Shown here: positions 1 to 9,165 of the stretch, piece by piece
How the letters are laid out: the number at the start of each line of letters is the position of its first letter
Numbering within the stretch: position 1 is the first letter of the stretch
Assembly: GCF_019634845.1 (NCBI RefSeq)
Contig: NZ_JAHCAQ010000014.1
Location: 35,949 to 99,948, forward strand
Length of the DNA: 64,000 bases
From: Dokdonella sp.
Lineage (GTDB): Bacteria; Pseudomonadota; Gammaproteobacteria; Xanthomonadales; Rhodanobacteraceae
Direction: 5' to 3'
Translations under genes and position numbers: made by a program
The notes under the pieces: generated by a model
What the model was told of the DNA's origin: nothing
The model's database searches: none
Seen by the model: the letters and a program-made list of their open reading frames with translations, nothing else

Positions 1-147
1 GACGACAACCCGGCCAACCAGTCGGCCCTGTTGCGCGCCGGCGCCAACGACCTCGTGCACAAGCCGATCGAGGAGCGTCTGCTCGTCACCAAGCTGCAGT
101 TCCAGTTGCGCGTGGCGCGTCGCGTGCGCGGCGCTGCGCAGGCATGA
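1..147 (+). CDS. Response-regulator receiver domain protein, C-terminal end (partial)
   Basis: Only the last 48 codons are present; the gene enters from the left edge. The visible text, with an [14 protein letters not shown] stretch, resembles the end of a CheY-like receiver domain. There the invariant Lys (residue 21 of the fragment) precedes a Pro in the beta5-alpha5 loop and contacts the phosphorylated Asp. The protein stops about 25 residues after this KP motif, so no DNA-binding output domain follows the receiver. An output or histidine-kinase part could still lie upstream. The stop overlaps the ung start as ATGA, which suggests translational coupling. The receiver assignment rests on a short fragment. 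Confidence 0.6.
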   Translation, partial: DDNPANQSALLRAGANDLVHKPIEERLLVTKLQFQLRVARRVRGAAQA

Positions 148-854
148 GCGGGGCGGCGCAGGTCCGACTCGAACCATCCTGGCTCGAGCGCGTCGGCGAG
201 CAGTTGGCGACACCGCGCATGCAGGCGCTGGCGCGGTTCCTGCGCGAGGAAAAGGCGGCCGGGCGGCGCATCTATCCGGCCGGTTCGCGCATCTTCGCCG
301 CGTTCGAGCAGACGCCGTTCAGCGCGACCAAGCTCGTGATCCTCGGCCAGGATCCCTACCACGGCCCGGGCCAGGCACATGGCCTGTGCTTTTCCGTGCT
401 GCCGGGCATTGCGGTGCCGCATTCGCTCGACAACATCTTCCGCGAACTGGCGCGCGACCTTGGCACCACGCGCCCCGATCACGGTTGCCTGCTGCCGTGG
501 GCGCGCCAGGGCGTGCTGCTGCTCAATGCCGTGCTCACGGTCGAGCACGGCCACGCCGGCTCGCACCAGGGCAAGGGCTGGGAGGAGTTCACCGACGCCT
601 GTGTCGATGCGCTCAACCGCGGGCGCGAGCACCTGGTGTTCCTGCTGTGGGGCAGCTACGCCCAGGCCAAGGGCAAGCTCATCGACCGCCAGCGCCATCT
701 GGTGCTGCGCGCACCGCATCCCTCGCCGCTGTCGGCCCATCGCGGCTTCCTCGGCTGCGGCCACTTCTCGCGCGCCAACGCCTACTTGCGTGATCACGCC
801 ATCGCCCCCATCGACTGGCAGCTGCCGCCGGCTTCGCACCTGCAGATCGACTAA
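144..854 (+). CDS. ung: Uracil-DNA glycosylase (family 1)
   Basis: Removes uracil from DNA to start base-excision repair. The 236-residue length is usual for bacterial family-1 UDG. The water-activating motif [13 protein letters not shown] places the catalytic Asp at about residue 70. The central LLLNAVLTV strand follows, and the leucine-loop motif [10 protein letters not shown] carries the catalytic His at about 192. The ATG overlaps the stop of the upstream receiver gene by four bases, so the two are probably co-transcribed. The 236 bases downstream hold the rpoH control region. Confidence 0.97.
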   Translation: MSGAAQVRLEPSWLERVGEQLATPRMQALARFLREEKAAGRRIYPAGSRIFAAFEQTPFSATKLVILGQDPYHGPGQAHGLCFSVLPGIAVPHSLDNIFRELARDLGTTRPDHGCLLPWARQGVLLLNAVLTVEHGHAGSHQGKGWEEFTDACVDALNRGREHLVFLLWGSYAQAKGKLIDRQRHLVLRAPHPSPLSAHRGFLGCGHFSRANAYLRDHAIAPIDWQLPPASHLQID

Positions 855-962
855 GCCGGCGTTCATCGACGCCGCCGGCGTGCGCGCAAAAATGCCGCAT
901 AATCAACAAGTTGAGAATTCGGCACGCAACACAGTGTTGCCGCAGGCGGTGCTGTCGTTGTC

Positions 963-989
963 GAACTTGGCAGTACACTAATGGTCAGA
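963..989 (+). promoter_or_regulatory. Sigma-E (RpoE)-like promoter of rpoH
   Basis: GAACTT (963-968), a 16-base spacer and TCAGA (985-989) match the consensus for envelope-stress ECF sigma-E promoters (GAACTT, about 16 bases, TCTGA). Transcription would start near 995, giving a 5' leader of about 95 bases that contains the CIRCE operator. Control of rpoH by RpoE is established in E. coli; here it is inferred from the motif alone. Confidence 0.5.
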
Positions 990-997
990 ACAGGGCC

Positions 998-1019
998 CCG
1001 TGGCGAGCTCCGGCCACGG
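998..1019 (+). other. Hairpin in the rpoH 5' leader
   Basis: CCGTGGC (998-1004) and GCCACGG (1013-1019) form a perfect 7-bp stem with an 8-base loop between the predicted start of transcription and CIRCE. It has no T-tract, so it is not an obvious terminator. It may simply structure the leader. Confidence 0.4.
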
Positions 1020-1033
1020 AACCTTCAGGCACC

Positions 1034-1060
1034 TTAGCACTCCAATGACGCGAGTGCTAA
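1034..1060 (+). promoter_or_regulatory. CIRCE element (HrcA operator) upstream of rpoH
   Basis: TTAGCACTC (1034-1042), nine spacer bases and GAGTGCTAA (1052-1060) are a letter-perfect CIRCE inverted repeat, the operator of the heat-shock repressor HrcA. It lies 30 bases before the rpoH start codon and just before the Shine-Dalgarno run AAAGGGG. It could therefore block transcription, and the RNA hairpin could also affect translation. hrcA itself is not in the window. Confidence 0.93.
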
Positions 1061-1090
1061 AGTGCGACAAGTCAAAGGGGATCCAAGATC

Positions 1091-1951
<861 letters not shown>

Positions 1952-1984
1952 GCCAATCCGCGCCGGGTTGCCGGCATGCTGACC

Positions 1985-2012
1985 ACGACGGCCCGCCTCG
2001 GCGGGCCGTCGT
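1985..2012. terminator. Bidirectional hairpin between convergent rpoH and priA
   Basis: ACGACGGCCCGCC (1985-1997) pairs perfectly with GGCGGGCCGTCGT (2000-2012), a 13-bp arm repeat. It lies 33 bases after rpoH and 17 bases after the priA stop on the other strand. There is no long T-tract, but position and strength suggest shared termination. Confidence 0.7.
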
Positions 2013-2029
2013 CGTTGCGGGGGATGGTT

Positions 2030-4192
2030 TCAGTACAGATCGAGCGGGTCGACGTCGAGCGACCACCGCAGCGCGCGTGGCTGCGGCAGTGCGCGCAGCG
2101 CCGGCAGCCAGGCGTCGAGGAAGGCCTGCAGCGGCTTGCGCGCCGCGGATTCGACCAGCACCTGGCCGCGCTGCGCACCGGCGCGGCGCGGCATCGGCGC
2201 CGCCAGTGGTCCGTGCACGGCCACTCCAGCCGTGCTCGGCGCGGCCGCCACGGCCGCCGCGAGGAAGGTCTGCAACTGTTCGGCGGCGGGCGCCTCGGCG
2301 CGCAGCAGCGCGAGCTGCGCATACGGCGGCAGCGATGCGGCCCGGCGTTCGGCGAGCAGGTCCTGCGCGAGCGCCGCATAGCCACGTTCGATGAGGCCGC
2401 GCAGCAGCGGATGGCCGGGATCGTGGGTCTGCAGGATCACCTCGCCCGCCTGCCGCGCGCGGCCCGCGCGACCGGCCACCTGCACGATGAGCTGGGCCAA
2501 TCGCTCGCCCGCGCGGAAATCGACGCTGTACAGGCCCTCGTCGACGCCGACCACGACGACGAGCGTGAGCCGCGCCAGGTCATGTCCCTTGGCCAGCATC
2601 TGGGTGCCGACCAGCAGACGCGCGCCGGGCGCATCGAGGCTGTCGAGCAGCGCCTCGCGCGTGCGCCGGCCACGCGTGCTGTCGCGGTCGATGCGCACCA
2701 CCGGCACGCCGGCGAAGCGTGCCGCGAGTGCCTCCTCGAGGCGTTCGGTGCCCTCGCCCAGTGGTTGCAGGGCCAGTCCGCCACACTGCGGACAGGCCTG
2801 CGGCAGGCGCTGGCCGGCGCCGCAGTGGTGGCAGCGCAGCGCGCGCTCGCCGCGGTGCAGCGTGAGCGGGCGATCGCAGGCCGCGCAGCGCGCGCTCCAG
2901 CCGCAGTCGTGGCACAGCAGCACCGGCGCATAGCCGCGCCGGTTGCGGAACACGAGTGCCTGTTCACCACGCGCCAGGCAGGCCTCGAGCGCCGCCAGCG
3001 CCGGCGCGGCCAGGCCATGCTGCAGGCGCTGGTGGCGCAGATCGACGACCCGGATCCGCGGTGGCGGCGCGCCGCTCGCGCGCTCGTGCAGGTGCAGGGC
3101 GCGGTAGCGGCCCGCCGCGACATTGGCCAGGCTCTCGAGCGAGGGCGTGGCGCTGCCGAGCACGATCGGCACCTGCCACACGCGCGCGCGCACCACGGCC
3201 AGGTCGCGCGCGTGATAGCGCCAGCCCTCGTGTTGCTTGTAGGAGCCGTCGTGTTCCTCGTCGACGATGATCGCGCCGGGCCGTGCCAGTGGCACCAGCA
3301 CGGCCGAGCGTGTGCCGAGCACGACACTGGCCTCGCCGCTCGCCGCAGCGAGCCAGGCGCGGGCGCGCTCGGCGTTGCCGAGGCCCGAATGCAGTACCGC
3401 GACCTCGACGCCGAGGCCGTCGCGGAAGCGGCGGATCGCCTGCGGCGTGAGTGCGATCTCGGGCACCAGCACGAGTGCCTGCCGCCCGCGCGCGAGCGCG
3501 GCGCGCACGATCGCCAGGTACACCTCGGTCTTGCCGCTGCCGGTGACGCCGTCGAGCAGGAACGGCGCGTAGCCGGAACTGGCCAGCACCGTATCGACCG
3601 CGGCCTGCTGCGCGGCGTTGAGCGCATGACGCTGGCTCGAAGCGGTGGCCGGTGGTGTCGCCACCGCCACCGCCTCGATCCAGCCGCGCCCGGCGGCGCT
3701 GCGCAGCGCCGCCGGGCCGGCCAGTTGGCGTGCCTGCGCGCTGGTCAGGACCTGTCCGGCGAGCGCCAGCAGCAGGGCTTCGATGCGGGTGCCACGGCGG
3801 CGCAGCGGTTCCTGCAACGCCGCCCGACCGGCGTCGGTCAGCCGCCAGCCGCCGGCGGCTCTGGCCGGCGCCGGCGCCGCCGCGTGGCGCAACGTGACCG
3901 GCAATGCCTGGGCGAGCACCTCGCCGAGCGGATGCTGGTAGTAGCGCGCGGCCCAGCGCAGCGTCGCCAGCAGCTCGGCGTCGAGCAGCGGCGCCCGGTC
4001 GAGCACCGCGTCGATCGGCCGCAACGGGCCGGAAATGGTTGTCTGGGCGCCCAGTTCGACGACGATGCCGACCAGTTGGCGGCGTCCGAACGGGACGCGC
4101 ACGCGGCAGCCGACCGCCACCTCGGCCTCGGCGAGATAATCGAACAGCTTCGGCACCGGCACCGGCAGCGCCACGCGCAGGATCGTAGACAT
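2030..4192 (-). CDS. priA: Primosomal replication-restart helicase PriA
   Basis: PriA recognises stalled forks and reloads the replisome. The 720-residue length matches the family (E. coli 732). The N-terminal fork-binding region begins with a VALPVPVPKLFDYL stretch. The helicase core has Walker A in a GVTGSGKTEVYL stretch and the Walker B box DEEHD. The insertion of paired cysteines typical of PriA zinc sites follows (CHDCGW, CAACD, CHHCG, CPQCGG). The helicase motif QMLAKGHD and the arginine-finger region VAGRAGR are present. It converges on rpoH and is divergent from an ECF sigma gene across a 475-bp region that carries two perfect DnaA boxes. Confidence 0.97.
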   Translation of the reverse strand: MSTILRVALPVPVPKLFDYLAEAEVAVGCRVRVPFGRRQLVGIVVELGAQTTISGPLRPIDAVLDRAPLLDAELLATLRWAARYYQHPLGEVLAQALPVTLRHAAAPAPARAAGGWRLTDAGRAALQEPLRRRGTRIEALLLALAGQVLTSAQARQLAGPAALRSAAGRGWIEAVAVATPPATASSQRHALNAAQQAAVDTVLASSGYAPFLLDGVTGSGKTEVYLAIVRAALARGRQALVLVPEIALTPQAIRRFRDGLGVEVAVLHSGLGNAERARAWLAAASGEASVVLGTRSAVLVPLARPGAIIVDEEHDGSYKQHEGWRYHARDLAVVRARVWQVPIVLGSATPSLESLANVAAGRYRALHLHERASGAPPPRIRVVDLRHQRLQHGLAAPALAALEACLARGEQALVFRNRRGYAPVLLCHDCGWSARCAACDRPLTLHRGERALRCHHCGAGQRLPQACPQCGGLALQPLGEGTERLEEALAARFAGVPVVRIDRDSTRGRRTREALLDSLDAPGARLLVGTQMLAKGHDLARLTLVVVVGVDEGLYSVDFRAGERLAQLIVQVAGRAGRARQAGEVILQTHDPGHPLLRGLIERGYAALAQDLLAERRAASLPPYAQLALLRAEAPAAEQLQTFLAAAVAAAPSTAGVAVHGPLAAPMPRRAGAQRGQVLVESAARKPLQAFLDAWLPALRALPQPRALRWSLDVDPLDLY

Positions 4193-4331
4193 GGGGGTGA
4201 GCTAAGCGTGTTGTGCGGGCCGGCGCAAGGCCTGACGCGACGCAGGAAGGCCGCCCCGGACTTGCGCGTCCTTTCTCAGCGATCGGCTCAGCAGTGGGCT
4301 CTAAGTCGCCGCCTCGCAAACAAAAATTTTC

Positions 4332-4354
4332 TTATCCACATGTGCTGTGGATAA
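4332..4354. promoter_or_regulatory. Palindromic pair of perfect DnaA boxes
   Basis: TTATCCACA (4332-4340) and its reverse complement TGTGGATAA (4346-4354) are both exact consensus DnaA boxes, separated by 5 bases and flanked on the left by an A/T-rich patch. A degenerate third copy (TGTGGACGA) begins at about 4359. Possible roles are DnaA control of priA or a non-oriC DnaA-titration or reactivation site. The usual oriC neighbours (dnaA, dnaN, rpmH, gyrB) are absent. Confidence 0.7.
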
Positions 4355-4416
4355 CTATGTGGACGAAGCAGTCCGCGCCTGCGCCAAGCCCCGCAAAAAA
4401 TGCCGCAACCTCATCT

Positions 4417-4433
4417 TGGTCACTTATTGACCA
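4417..4433. promoter_or_regulatory. Small palindrome, possible operator
   Basis: TGGTCA (4417-4422) and TGACCA (4428-4433) form a perfect inverted repeat with a 5-base spacer. This geometry suits a dimeric helix-turn-helix regulator. No specific regulator can be named. Confidence 0.35.
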
Positions 4434-4609
4434 GTTTTGATTTGCCCTTTCGATTCAATGTCTTGCGATCGCGGTCCGGTCGCTGTTGACGATCGGTTCA
4501 GGCTTGGTGCAGGCGTTCACGGCGCGCCTGCACGATTGTGCACAACCCATTGAAACCACGTCGCGGCGGCCATGTCGGCCAAGCCGTCAACCGCTGCCGT
4601 CATTGCGCG

Positions 4610-4637
4610 TTGCACAGCCTGTTCCCTGCGCGAGAAT
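4610..4637 (+). promoter_or_regulatory. Weak candidate sigma-70 promoter for the ECF sigma operon
   Basis: TTGCAC (4610-4615) and GAGAAT (4632-4637) are spaced 16 bases apart and end 30 bases before the chosen ATG. Both hexamers deviate from consensus, so this is tentative. Confidence 0.3.
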
Positions 4638-4667
4638 GTCGGCGACGTGTACGCGACCAGTCATCAG

Positions 4668-5246
4668 ATGAGCCAGCTTGATCCCGCCGCGGATGCCGCT
4701 GCGCCGGCACAGGCCAAACGGCTGGATGCCTTCCTGCGCGGCGTCGAGCGGCGCGCCTGGCGCATGGCCGAGCTTGCCACGCGGCAGCGCGAGGACGCGC
4801 TGGAGCTCGTGCAGGAGGCGATGCTCGGTTTTGCCAGCCGCTATGGCGCGCAACCACCGGAGCAATGGCCGCCGCTGTTCTGGCGCGTGCTCGACAGCCG
4901 CATCCACGACTGGCAGCGCCGCCATGCGGTACGCAGCCGCTGGAGCGTGTGGTTCGCTCGCGGCGGCAGCGACGAGGAGGAAGCCGGCGATCCGCTGCTC
5001 GCGATCGCCGATGGCCGCGAGCCGGGGCCGTTGGCACGCCTAGCCGATCGCGAGGCCGGCCTGGCCCTCGACGCTGCGCTGCGCGCCTTGCCGCTGCGCC
5101 AGCGCCAGGCCTTCCTGCTGCGACTGTGGGAAGGACTCGACGTGGCGCAGACCGCGACCGCGATGCGTTGCAGCCAGGGCAGCGTCAAGACTCATCTGTC
5201 GCGCGCGCTGGCGCGGCTGCGCGGGCAATTGGAGGCCTACCGATGA
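4668..5246 (+). CDS. ECF-type RNA polymerase sigma factor
   Basis: An alternative sigma-70-family factor of 192 residues. Region 2 is recognisable (EDALELVQEAMLGFASRYG). Region 4 has ALPLRQRQAFLLRLWEGLD followed by a helix-turn-helix (VAQTATAMRCSQGSVKTHLS). The ATG at 4668 was chosen because sigma homology begins just after it. It overlaps the next gene by ATGA. A sigma factor, a small membrane protein and a DUF3106 protein in a row is an arrangement seen in beta- and gammaproteobacteria; its regulon is not known to me. Confidence 0.9.
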   Translation: MSQLDPAADAAAPAQAKRLDAFLRGVERRAWRMAELATRQREDALELVQEAMLGFASRYGAQPPEQWPPLFWRVLDSRIHDWQRRHAVRSRWSVWFARGGSDEEEAGDPLLAIADGREPGPLARLADREAGLALDAALRALPLRQRQAFLLRLWEGLDVAQTATAMRCSQGSVKTHLSRALARLRGQLEAYR

Positions 5247-5608
5247 ACGATTCCATGCGCGAACCCTGGCTCGAGCGCTCGCTCGCCCTGCTCGACGCCT
5301 CGCTCGACACGCTCGATGCGGCCACCCTGTCGCGCCTCAATCAGGCGCGCCAGCGCGCCCTCGCGCATGGTCGGCGCCGGCAGCGACGGGTCTGGTTCGG
5401 GGTCGGAGCCGTCGGCGCCAGCGCGGCCCTGCTGCTCGCGCTGGGACTCGGGCACCGCTTGCAGCGCACGGCGGCGCCACCGGCAGCCGCCAGCGGCCTG
5501 AGCGCCGCCAGCGACGGCCTGCTGACCGGCGACGACAGTGTCGACCTGTACGAGGACCTCGACTTCTACGCCTGGCTCGATGCGCGCCAGGACCGTGAGC
5601 TGGACTGA
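5243..5608 (+). CDS. Small single-pass membrane protein, probable anti-sigma partner (DUF3619-like)
   Basis: A 121-residue protein with an N-terminal helical cytoplasmic part (about 1-50, ending in RRRQRR), one membrane span (about 53-72) and an acidic C-terminal tail rich in Asp/Glu (DSVDLYEDLDFYAWLDARQD). It starts inside the sigma gene stop (ATGA), which fits an anti-sigma or sensing partner made in proportion to the sigma factor. The family name is an inference from context and the tail; no enzymatic motif is present. Confidence 0.6.
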   Translation: MNDSMREPWLERSLALLDASLDTLDAATLSRLNQARQRALAHGRRRQRRVWFGVGAVGASAALLLALGLGHRLQRTAAPPAAASGLSAASDGLLTGDDSVDLYEDLDFYAWLDARQDRELD

Positions 5609-5617
5609 GGCACGCGC

Positions 5618-6307
5618 ATGCACCAACCACCGTCCGCCGCCACTCGTTGGGCCCGCTGGCTGCTGCTGGCCGCGGCCGCGTTCGGCGCGCTGCCGTGGCT
5701 GCCGGCGCCGCCGGCGTGGGCCGCCGCCAGTGCCGATGCAGCCGCGCCACTGGCCTGGGACGCGCTCGATGCGCAGCAGCAGGCCGCACTGGCACCGCTG
5801 CGTGCGCAATGGGACGGGTTCGCCGGCGCGCGTCAGCAACACCTGCTGCAATTCGCGCAGCGCTGGCAGCAAGCGCCGCCGCCGCGGCGTGCCGCGATGA
5901 CGCAGCGGCTCACCTGGTGGGCCACGCTCACGCCCGCGCAGCGTGAGCGGCTGGCCGCCGACTATGGACGCTTCAGGGCGATGCCGGCGGATGCCCAACA
6001 ACGCCTGCGCGACACCTTCCGCCACTTCCGCGAATTGCCGCCGGCGCAGCGCGCGGCGCTGCGCGCGCAGTACCAGGCACTGACACCGTCGCAGCGCGCC
6101 GCCTTTCTCGCCGGCGCGCGTGCCGGGCAGGGCAGTGCGGCACAGGCGCTCTGGCGCCAACTCGAGCCGGCCGAGCGCGCGGCGATCCGCGCCCACCTGC
6201 ACGACCTGCCCGAGGCGGCGCGCGCCGCCGAGCGCCAGCGCCTGCGCAGTCTCGACCTGAAGGCGCTGCGCGACTACGCGGCCACCTTGCCGCGCGCGGG
6301 CGAGTGA
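5618..6307 (+). CDS. DUF3106-domain exported protein
   Basis: A 229-residue protein with a signal peptide (positive start, hydrophobic stretch at about 13-27, AWA cleavage region near residue 35). The rest is repeated helical PxxRxAxxxRxxxxxxLTPxQR units (LTPAQRERLAADYGRF, LPPAQRAALRAQYQALTPSQR), typical of DUF3106. It follows the putative anti-sigma gene by 9 bases and is probably in the same operon. A periplasmic role in sensing or stress linked to the ECF sigma factor is inferred only from position. Confidence 0.8.
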   Translation: MHQPPSAATRWARWLLLAAAAFGALPWLPAPPAWAAASADAAAPLAWDALDAQQQAALAPLRAQWDGFAGARQQHLLQFAQRWQQAPPPRRAAMTQRLTWWATLTPAQRERLAADYGRFRAMPADAQQRLRDTFRHFRELPPAQRAALRAQYQALTPSQRAAFLAGARAGQGSAAQALWRQLEPAERAAIRAHLHDLPEAARAAERQRLRSLDLKALRDYAATLPRAGE

Positions 6308-6310
6308 GAC

Positions 6311-7507
6311 TCAGGTCAGGGCCAGGCTCGCCACCAGGGCGCCGCTGATGCCGAGCGCAAGCAACACCAGGTAGCAAGTGCCGACGAAGCCGTATTTGAG
6401 CAGCGTCATCAGCCAACCCTGGCGATACACGCGCTTGGCCATCAGCAACGGGTACACGAACAGCCAGCTCCACATCGCTGCCGTCAGCAGCGTGAAGGCG
6501 CCTGCCGTCGCCGGCCAACGCGGCACGAGCCAGCCGCCGAGCAGGTCCACGAGCACGAGCAGCAGCAACGACAGGAAGGCGAAGGCGTGGCTGTGCAGCG
6601 CCACCATCAGGTGTTCCATGTAGAGGCGACGCTTGAACACGTAGGCGAACTTGAGCAGCAGCGCAAACAGCGGCATCAGCACGAACATCGTCTGCGGCAG
6701 CACCGACAGCACGCCCTCGACGAGGTGCGACGGTTCGCGGCGCGCGAGCACCAGGTTGTCCTTCACGCGCTGGGCGGCGATGAACAGGCGTTCGTTGAGG
6801 ATCTCGGGCAGCCAGGCCACCCGCACGCTCTCGCGCGTGGGCTGCCACGCCACGCCGTCGATCTCGATCGTGCCGCCCGCCGCCGGATCGGTTGGGGTGG
6901 GTTGGCCATTGGCAATGGCCTGCGCACGCTCGCGCAGGAAGCGCGCACGCTCGGTTGCGGCGGCCTGCGCCGCGGCAACCTGGGCGTCGAGCCGCGCCTT
7001 GGCGCGCGGCGCGCCGGCGGCGGCCGGTGCCGCCGCCTCGAGCAGGGCCAGGTAGGCCTGCCGGCGTGCGTCCAGTTCCTCGGGCGTCTGCGCGCTGCGG
7101 ATGTCGCCGAGCGTGACCTCTCCGCGACCGAACTCGTCGATCATCGTGAGGTTGATGCCGAACTGGATGGCGAAGAACGCGACCACGCACAGGAAGAAGA
7201 ACAGCCGGAACGGCGTCACGTAGCGCGTGCGCCGGCCGGCCAGGTACTCGTTGGTGAGGAAGCCCGGCCGCAGATACAGCGGCAACAGGCTGCGGAAGAT
7301 GCGCGAGTCGACATTGAACAGCGTGTCGCCGACGTCGGACATCACGCTGGCCAGATGCCGCACCATGCCTTGCACCGGTTGGCCGCAGGCATGGCACCAC
7401 GGGCCCTGCAGCACGGTGCCGCAGTCGCCACAGGTCGCGGCGGCTGCAGGTTCCGGCGCGATCGGCGGCGCCGCCGGCGTGCTCGGCGCGATGTCGTGCG
7501 CAGTCAT
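6311..7507 (-). CDS. DUF3667 family membrane protein with N-terminal zinc ribbon
   Basis: A 398-residue protein. Four cysteines at about residues 26, 29, 38 and 41 (CGDCG, CHACG) form a zinc ribbon. After it comes the DUF3667 signature region (SVMSDVGDTLFNVDSRIFRS, RPGFLTNEYLAGRR), then a helical insertion of about 120 residues rich in Ala/Arg and four or five membrane spans to the C-terminus. The ATG at 7507 has GGGAG upstream. It is convergent with the DUF3106 gene (3-base gap) and divergent from the MATE gene. Function unknown. Confidence 0.85.
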   Translation of the reverse strand: MTAHDIAPSTPAAPPIAPEPAAAATCGDCGTVLQGPWCHACGQPVQGMVRHLASVMSDVGDTLFNVDSRIFRSLLPLYLRPGFLTNEYLAGRRTRYVTPFRLFFFLCVVAFFAIQFGINLTMIDEFGRGEVTLGDIRSAQTPEELDARRQAYLALLEAAAPAAAGAPRAKARLDAQVAAAQAAATERARFLRERAQAIANGQPTPTDPAAGGTIEIDGVAWQPTRESVRVAWLPEILNERLFIAAQRVKDNLVLARREPSHLVEGVLSVLPQTMFVLMPLFALLLKFAYVFKRRLYMEHLMVALHSHAFAFLSLLLLVLVDLLGGWLVPRWPATAGAFTLLTAAMWSWLFVYPLLMAKRVYRQGWLMTLLKYGFVGTCYLVLLALGISGALVASLALT

Positions 7508-7638
7508 CGACGTGCTCCCATGGCACCCCTCGCTCCAGGCTCGCATCGTACGCAATTTTCCGCCGCGGCAAGCGCGCGTGGCCCCAGCGCGCACAGCAGT
7601 CGTGCCACACTTGGCGTCCGCACCTCGTCCACCGACCG

Positions 7639-9048
7639 ATGCTCCCAGCCGTCCTTTCCCTGTCGCCCGCGCGTCGCGGTGAAATGCGCGAGACGCTGCA
7701 GCTTGCGGTGCCGCTCGTGCTCGGCCAGTTGTCGGCAGTCGGCATGAACGTGGTCGACGCGCTGCTGGCCGGCCATCTCGACGCACACACGCTCGGCGCG
7801 GTCGCGGTCGGCACCAGCATCTGGGCCATCGTGATCGTGGTGGCGATCGGCGTCATGATGTCGCTGCCGCCGTCGGTGGCCCAGCTCAACGGCGCCGGCC
7901 TGCGCGAGCGCATCGGGCCGCTGTTCCGCCAGGCGCTGTGGCTGGCGCTCGTGCTCGGCTGCCTGCTCGGCGTGGCCGTGTACTTCGGCGGACCACTGCT
8001 CGTCTCGCGCATCGGCATCGACCCGCCGCTGGTGGCCGACGTGGTGCGCTTCCTGCACGCGATCGCGTTTGGCGCCCCGGCGCTGGCGCTGTTCTTCACC
8101 CTGCGTGGCCTGGGCGAAGGCGTCGGCGTGACGCGACCGACGTTGTACTTCAGCCTGCTCGGTCTGGTCCTGCTGGCGCCGATCGGCTACGTGCTCATGT
8201 ACGGCGCCTTCGGCGTGCCGCGCCTGGGCGCGCGCGGCAGCGGCATCGCCACCGCGCTCGTTCTGTGGTTGCAGTTGGCCGCGTTCGCGCTCTACGTCAT
8301 GCGCAGCCGCCACTACCGCGACCTGCATGCGTTCGCGGCGCTGGAGTGGCCGCAGCGTCGCGCGATCGGCGAGCTGCTGCACATCGGCGTGCCGATGGCG
8401 GTGACGCTGTTCGCCGAAGCGAGCCTGTTCGTCGGCGTGGCGCTGGCGATCGGCACGCTCGGCACCGACATCATTGCCGGCCACCAGATCGCGATCAACG
8501 TCGCCTCGGTCGCGTTCATGCTGCCGCTCGGGGTGGCGATGGCGACCACCGTGCGCGTGGGGCACGCGGTCGGCGCCGGTGACTCGGCGCGCGTGCGCGA
8601 CGCCGGCGCGGTCGGCTTCATGCTCGTGCTGGTGACGCAGTCGCTGACCTCGGGCGCGATGCTGCTGGCGCCGCAGCTCATCGCGCGTGCCTACACGCAC
8701 GATGCCGCCGTCATCGCGGTGGCGGTGCAACTGCTCATGCTGGCCGGCATATTCCAGTTTTCCGACGGCATCCAGTGCGCCGCCAACGGCGCCCTGCGCG
8801 GCCTCAAGGACACGCGCGTGCCGATGGCGATCACGTTGTTCGCCTATTGGCTGGTCGGCTTGCCGATCGGCTGGTGGCTGGCCTTTGGCCGCGGCTACGG
8901 TGCGGCCGGGCTGTGGGTCGGCCTGATCGCCGGCCTCAGCATGGCAGCCATCCTGCTGACGCGCCGCTTCTGGCGTCTGGCGCGGCGCCCGCTGGCCGGA
9001 TTTGGCCATGACTCCCGCACCATGCCGGCTGCCGACGGATTGGGGTAG
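7639..9048 (+). CDS. MATE family multidrug/cation exporter (NorM-like)
   Basis: A 469-residue inner-membrane protein with about 12 hydrophobic spans in two six-helix repeats, as in MATE antiporters that export cationic drugs using Na+ or H+ gradients. Family features include the N-terminal PLVLGQLSAVGMNVVDALLAGHL stretch in TM1, PSVAQLNGAG in the loop after TM2 and the repeat-2 equivalent VPMAVTLFAEASLF. The substrate cannot be predicted. The start follows the CGACCG region with little Shine-Dalgarno support. Confidence 0.93.
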   Translation: MLPAVLSLSPARRGEMRETLQLAVPLVLGQLSAVGMNVVDALLAGHLDAHTLGAVAVGTSIWAIVIVVAIGVMMSLPPSVAQLNGAGLRERIGPLFRQALWLALVLGCLLGVAVYFGGPLLVSRIGIDPPLVADVVRFLHAIAFGAPALALFFTLRGLGEGVGVTRPTLYFSLLGLVLLAPIGYVLMYGAFGVPRLGARGSGIATALVLWLQLAAFALYVMRSRHYRDLHAFAALEWPQRRAIGELLHIGVPMAVTLFAEASLFVGVALAIGTLGTDIIAGHQIAINVASVAFMLPLGVAMATTVRVGHAVGAGDSARVRDAGAVGFMLVLVTQSLTSGAMLLAPQLIARAYTHDAAVIAVAVQLLMLAGIFQFSDGIQCAANGALRGLKDTRVPMAITLFAYWLVGLPIGWWLAFGRGYGAAGLWVGLIAGLSMAAILLTRRFWRLARRPLAGFGHDSRTMPAADGLG

Positions 9049-9165
9049 GCTGCCCGGCAAGCGAATTGCGCGCCGCCGCGGGCGGCACGTCCATCCACTG
9101 CGCGTGGCCGCTCGCGGCGCACGCATCCTTGGCATTGCGCGCCACGTGCGCCACTGGAGTCACCG

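Larger units (their letters stand above)
4193..4667. other. Intergenic region between priA and the ECF sigma gene
   Basis: 475 bases without a convincing gene. It holds an A/T-rich patch near 4318-4335, two DnaA boxes in inverted orientation, a second small palindrome at 4417-4433 and a weak promoter for the sigma gene. An in-frame ATG at 4572 would extend the sigma protein by 32 residues, but that extension does not look like sigma-factor sequence. Confidence 0.6.

Noticed and set aside
1976-4354. Long plus-strand open frame opposite priA
   Set aside because: It is the antisense shadow of priA, made possible by high GC content; low-complexity Arg/Ala/Gln composition and no domains.
4318-4365. 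Chromosomal replication origin
   Set aside because: Two DnaA boxes only and no dnaA, dnaN, rpmH or gyrB nearby; kept as a regulatory or titration site.
4572-4667. N-terminal extension of the ECF sigma factor
   Set aside because: The extra 32 codons do not resemble sigma sequence and cover a possible promoter.
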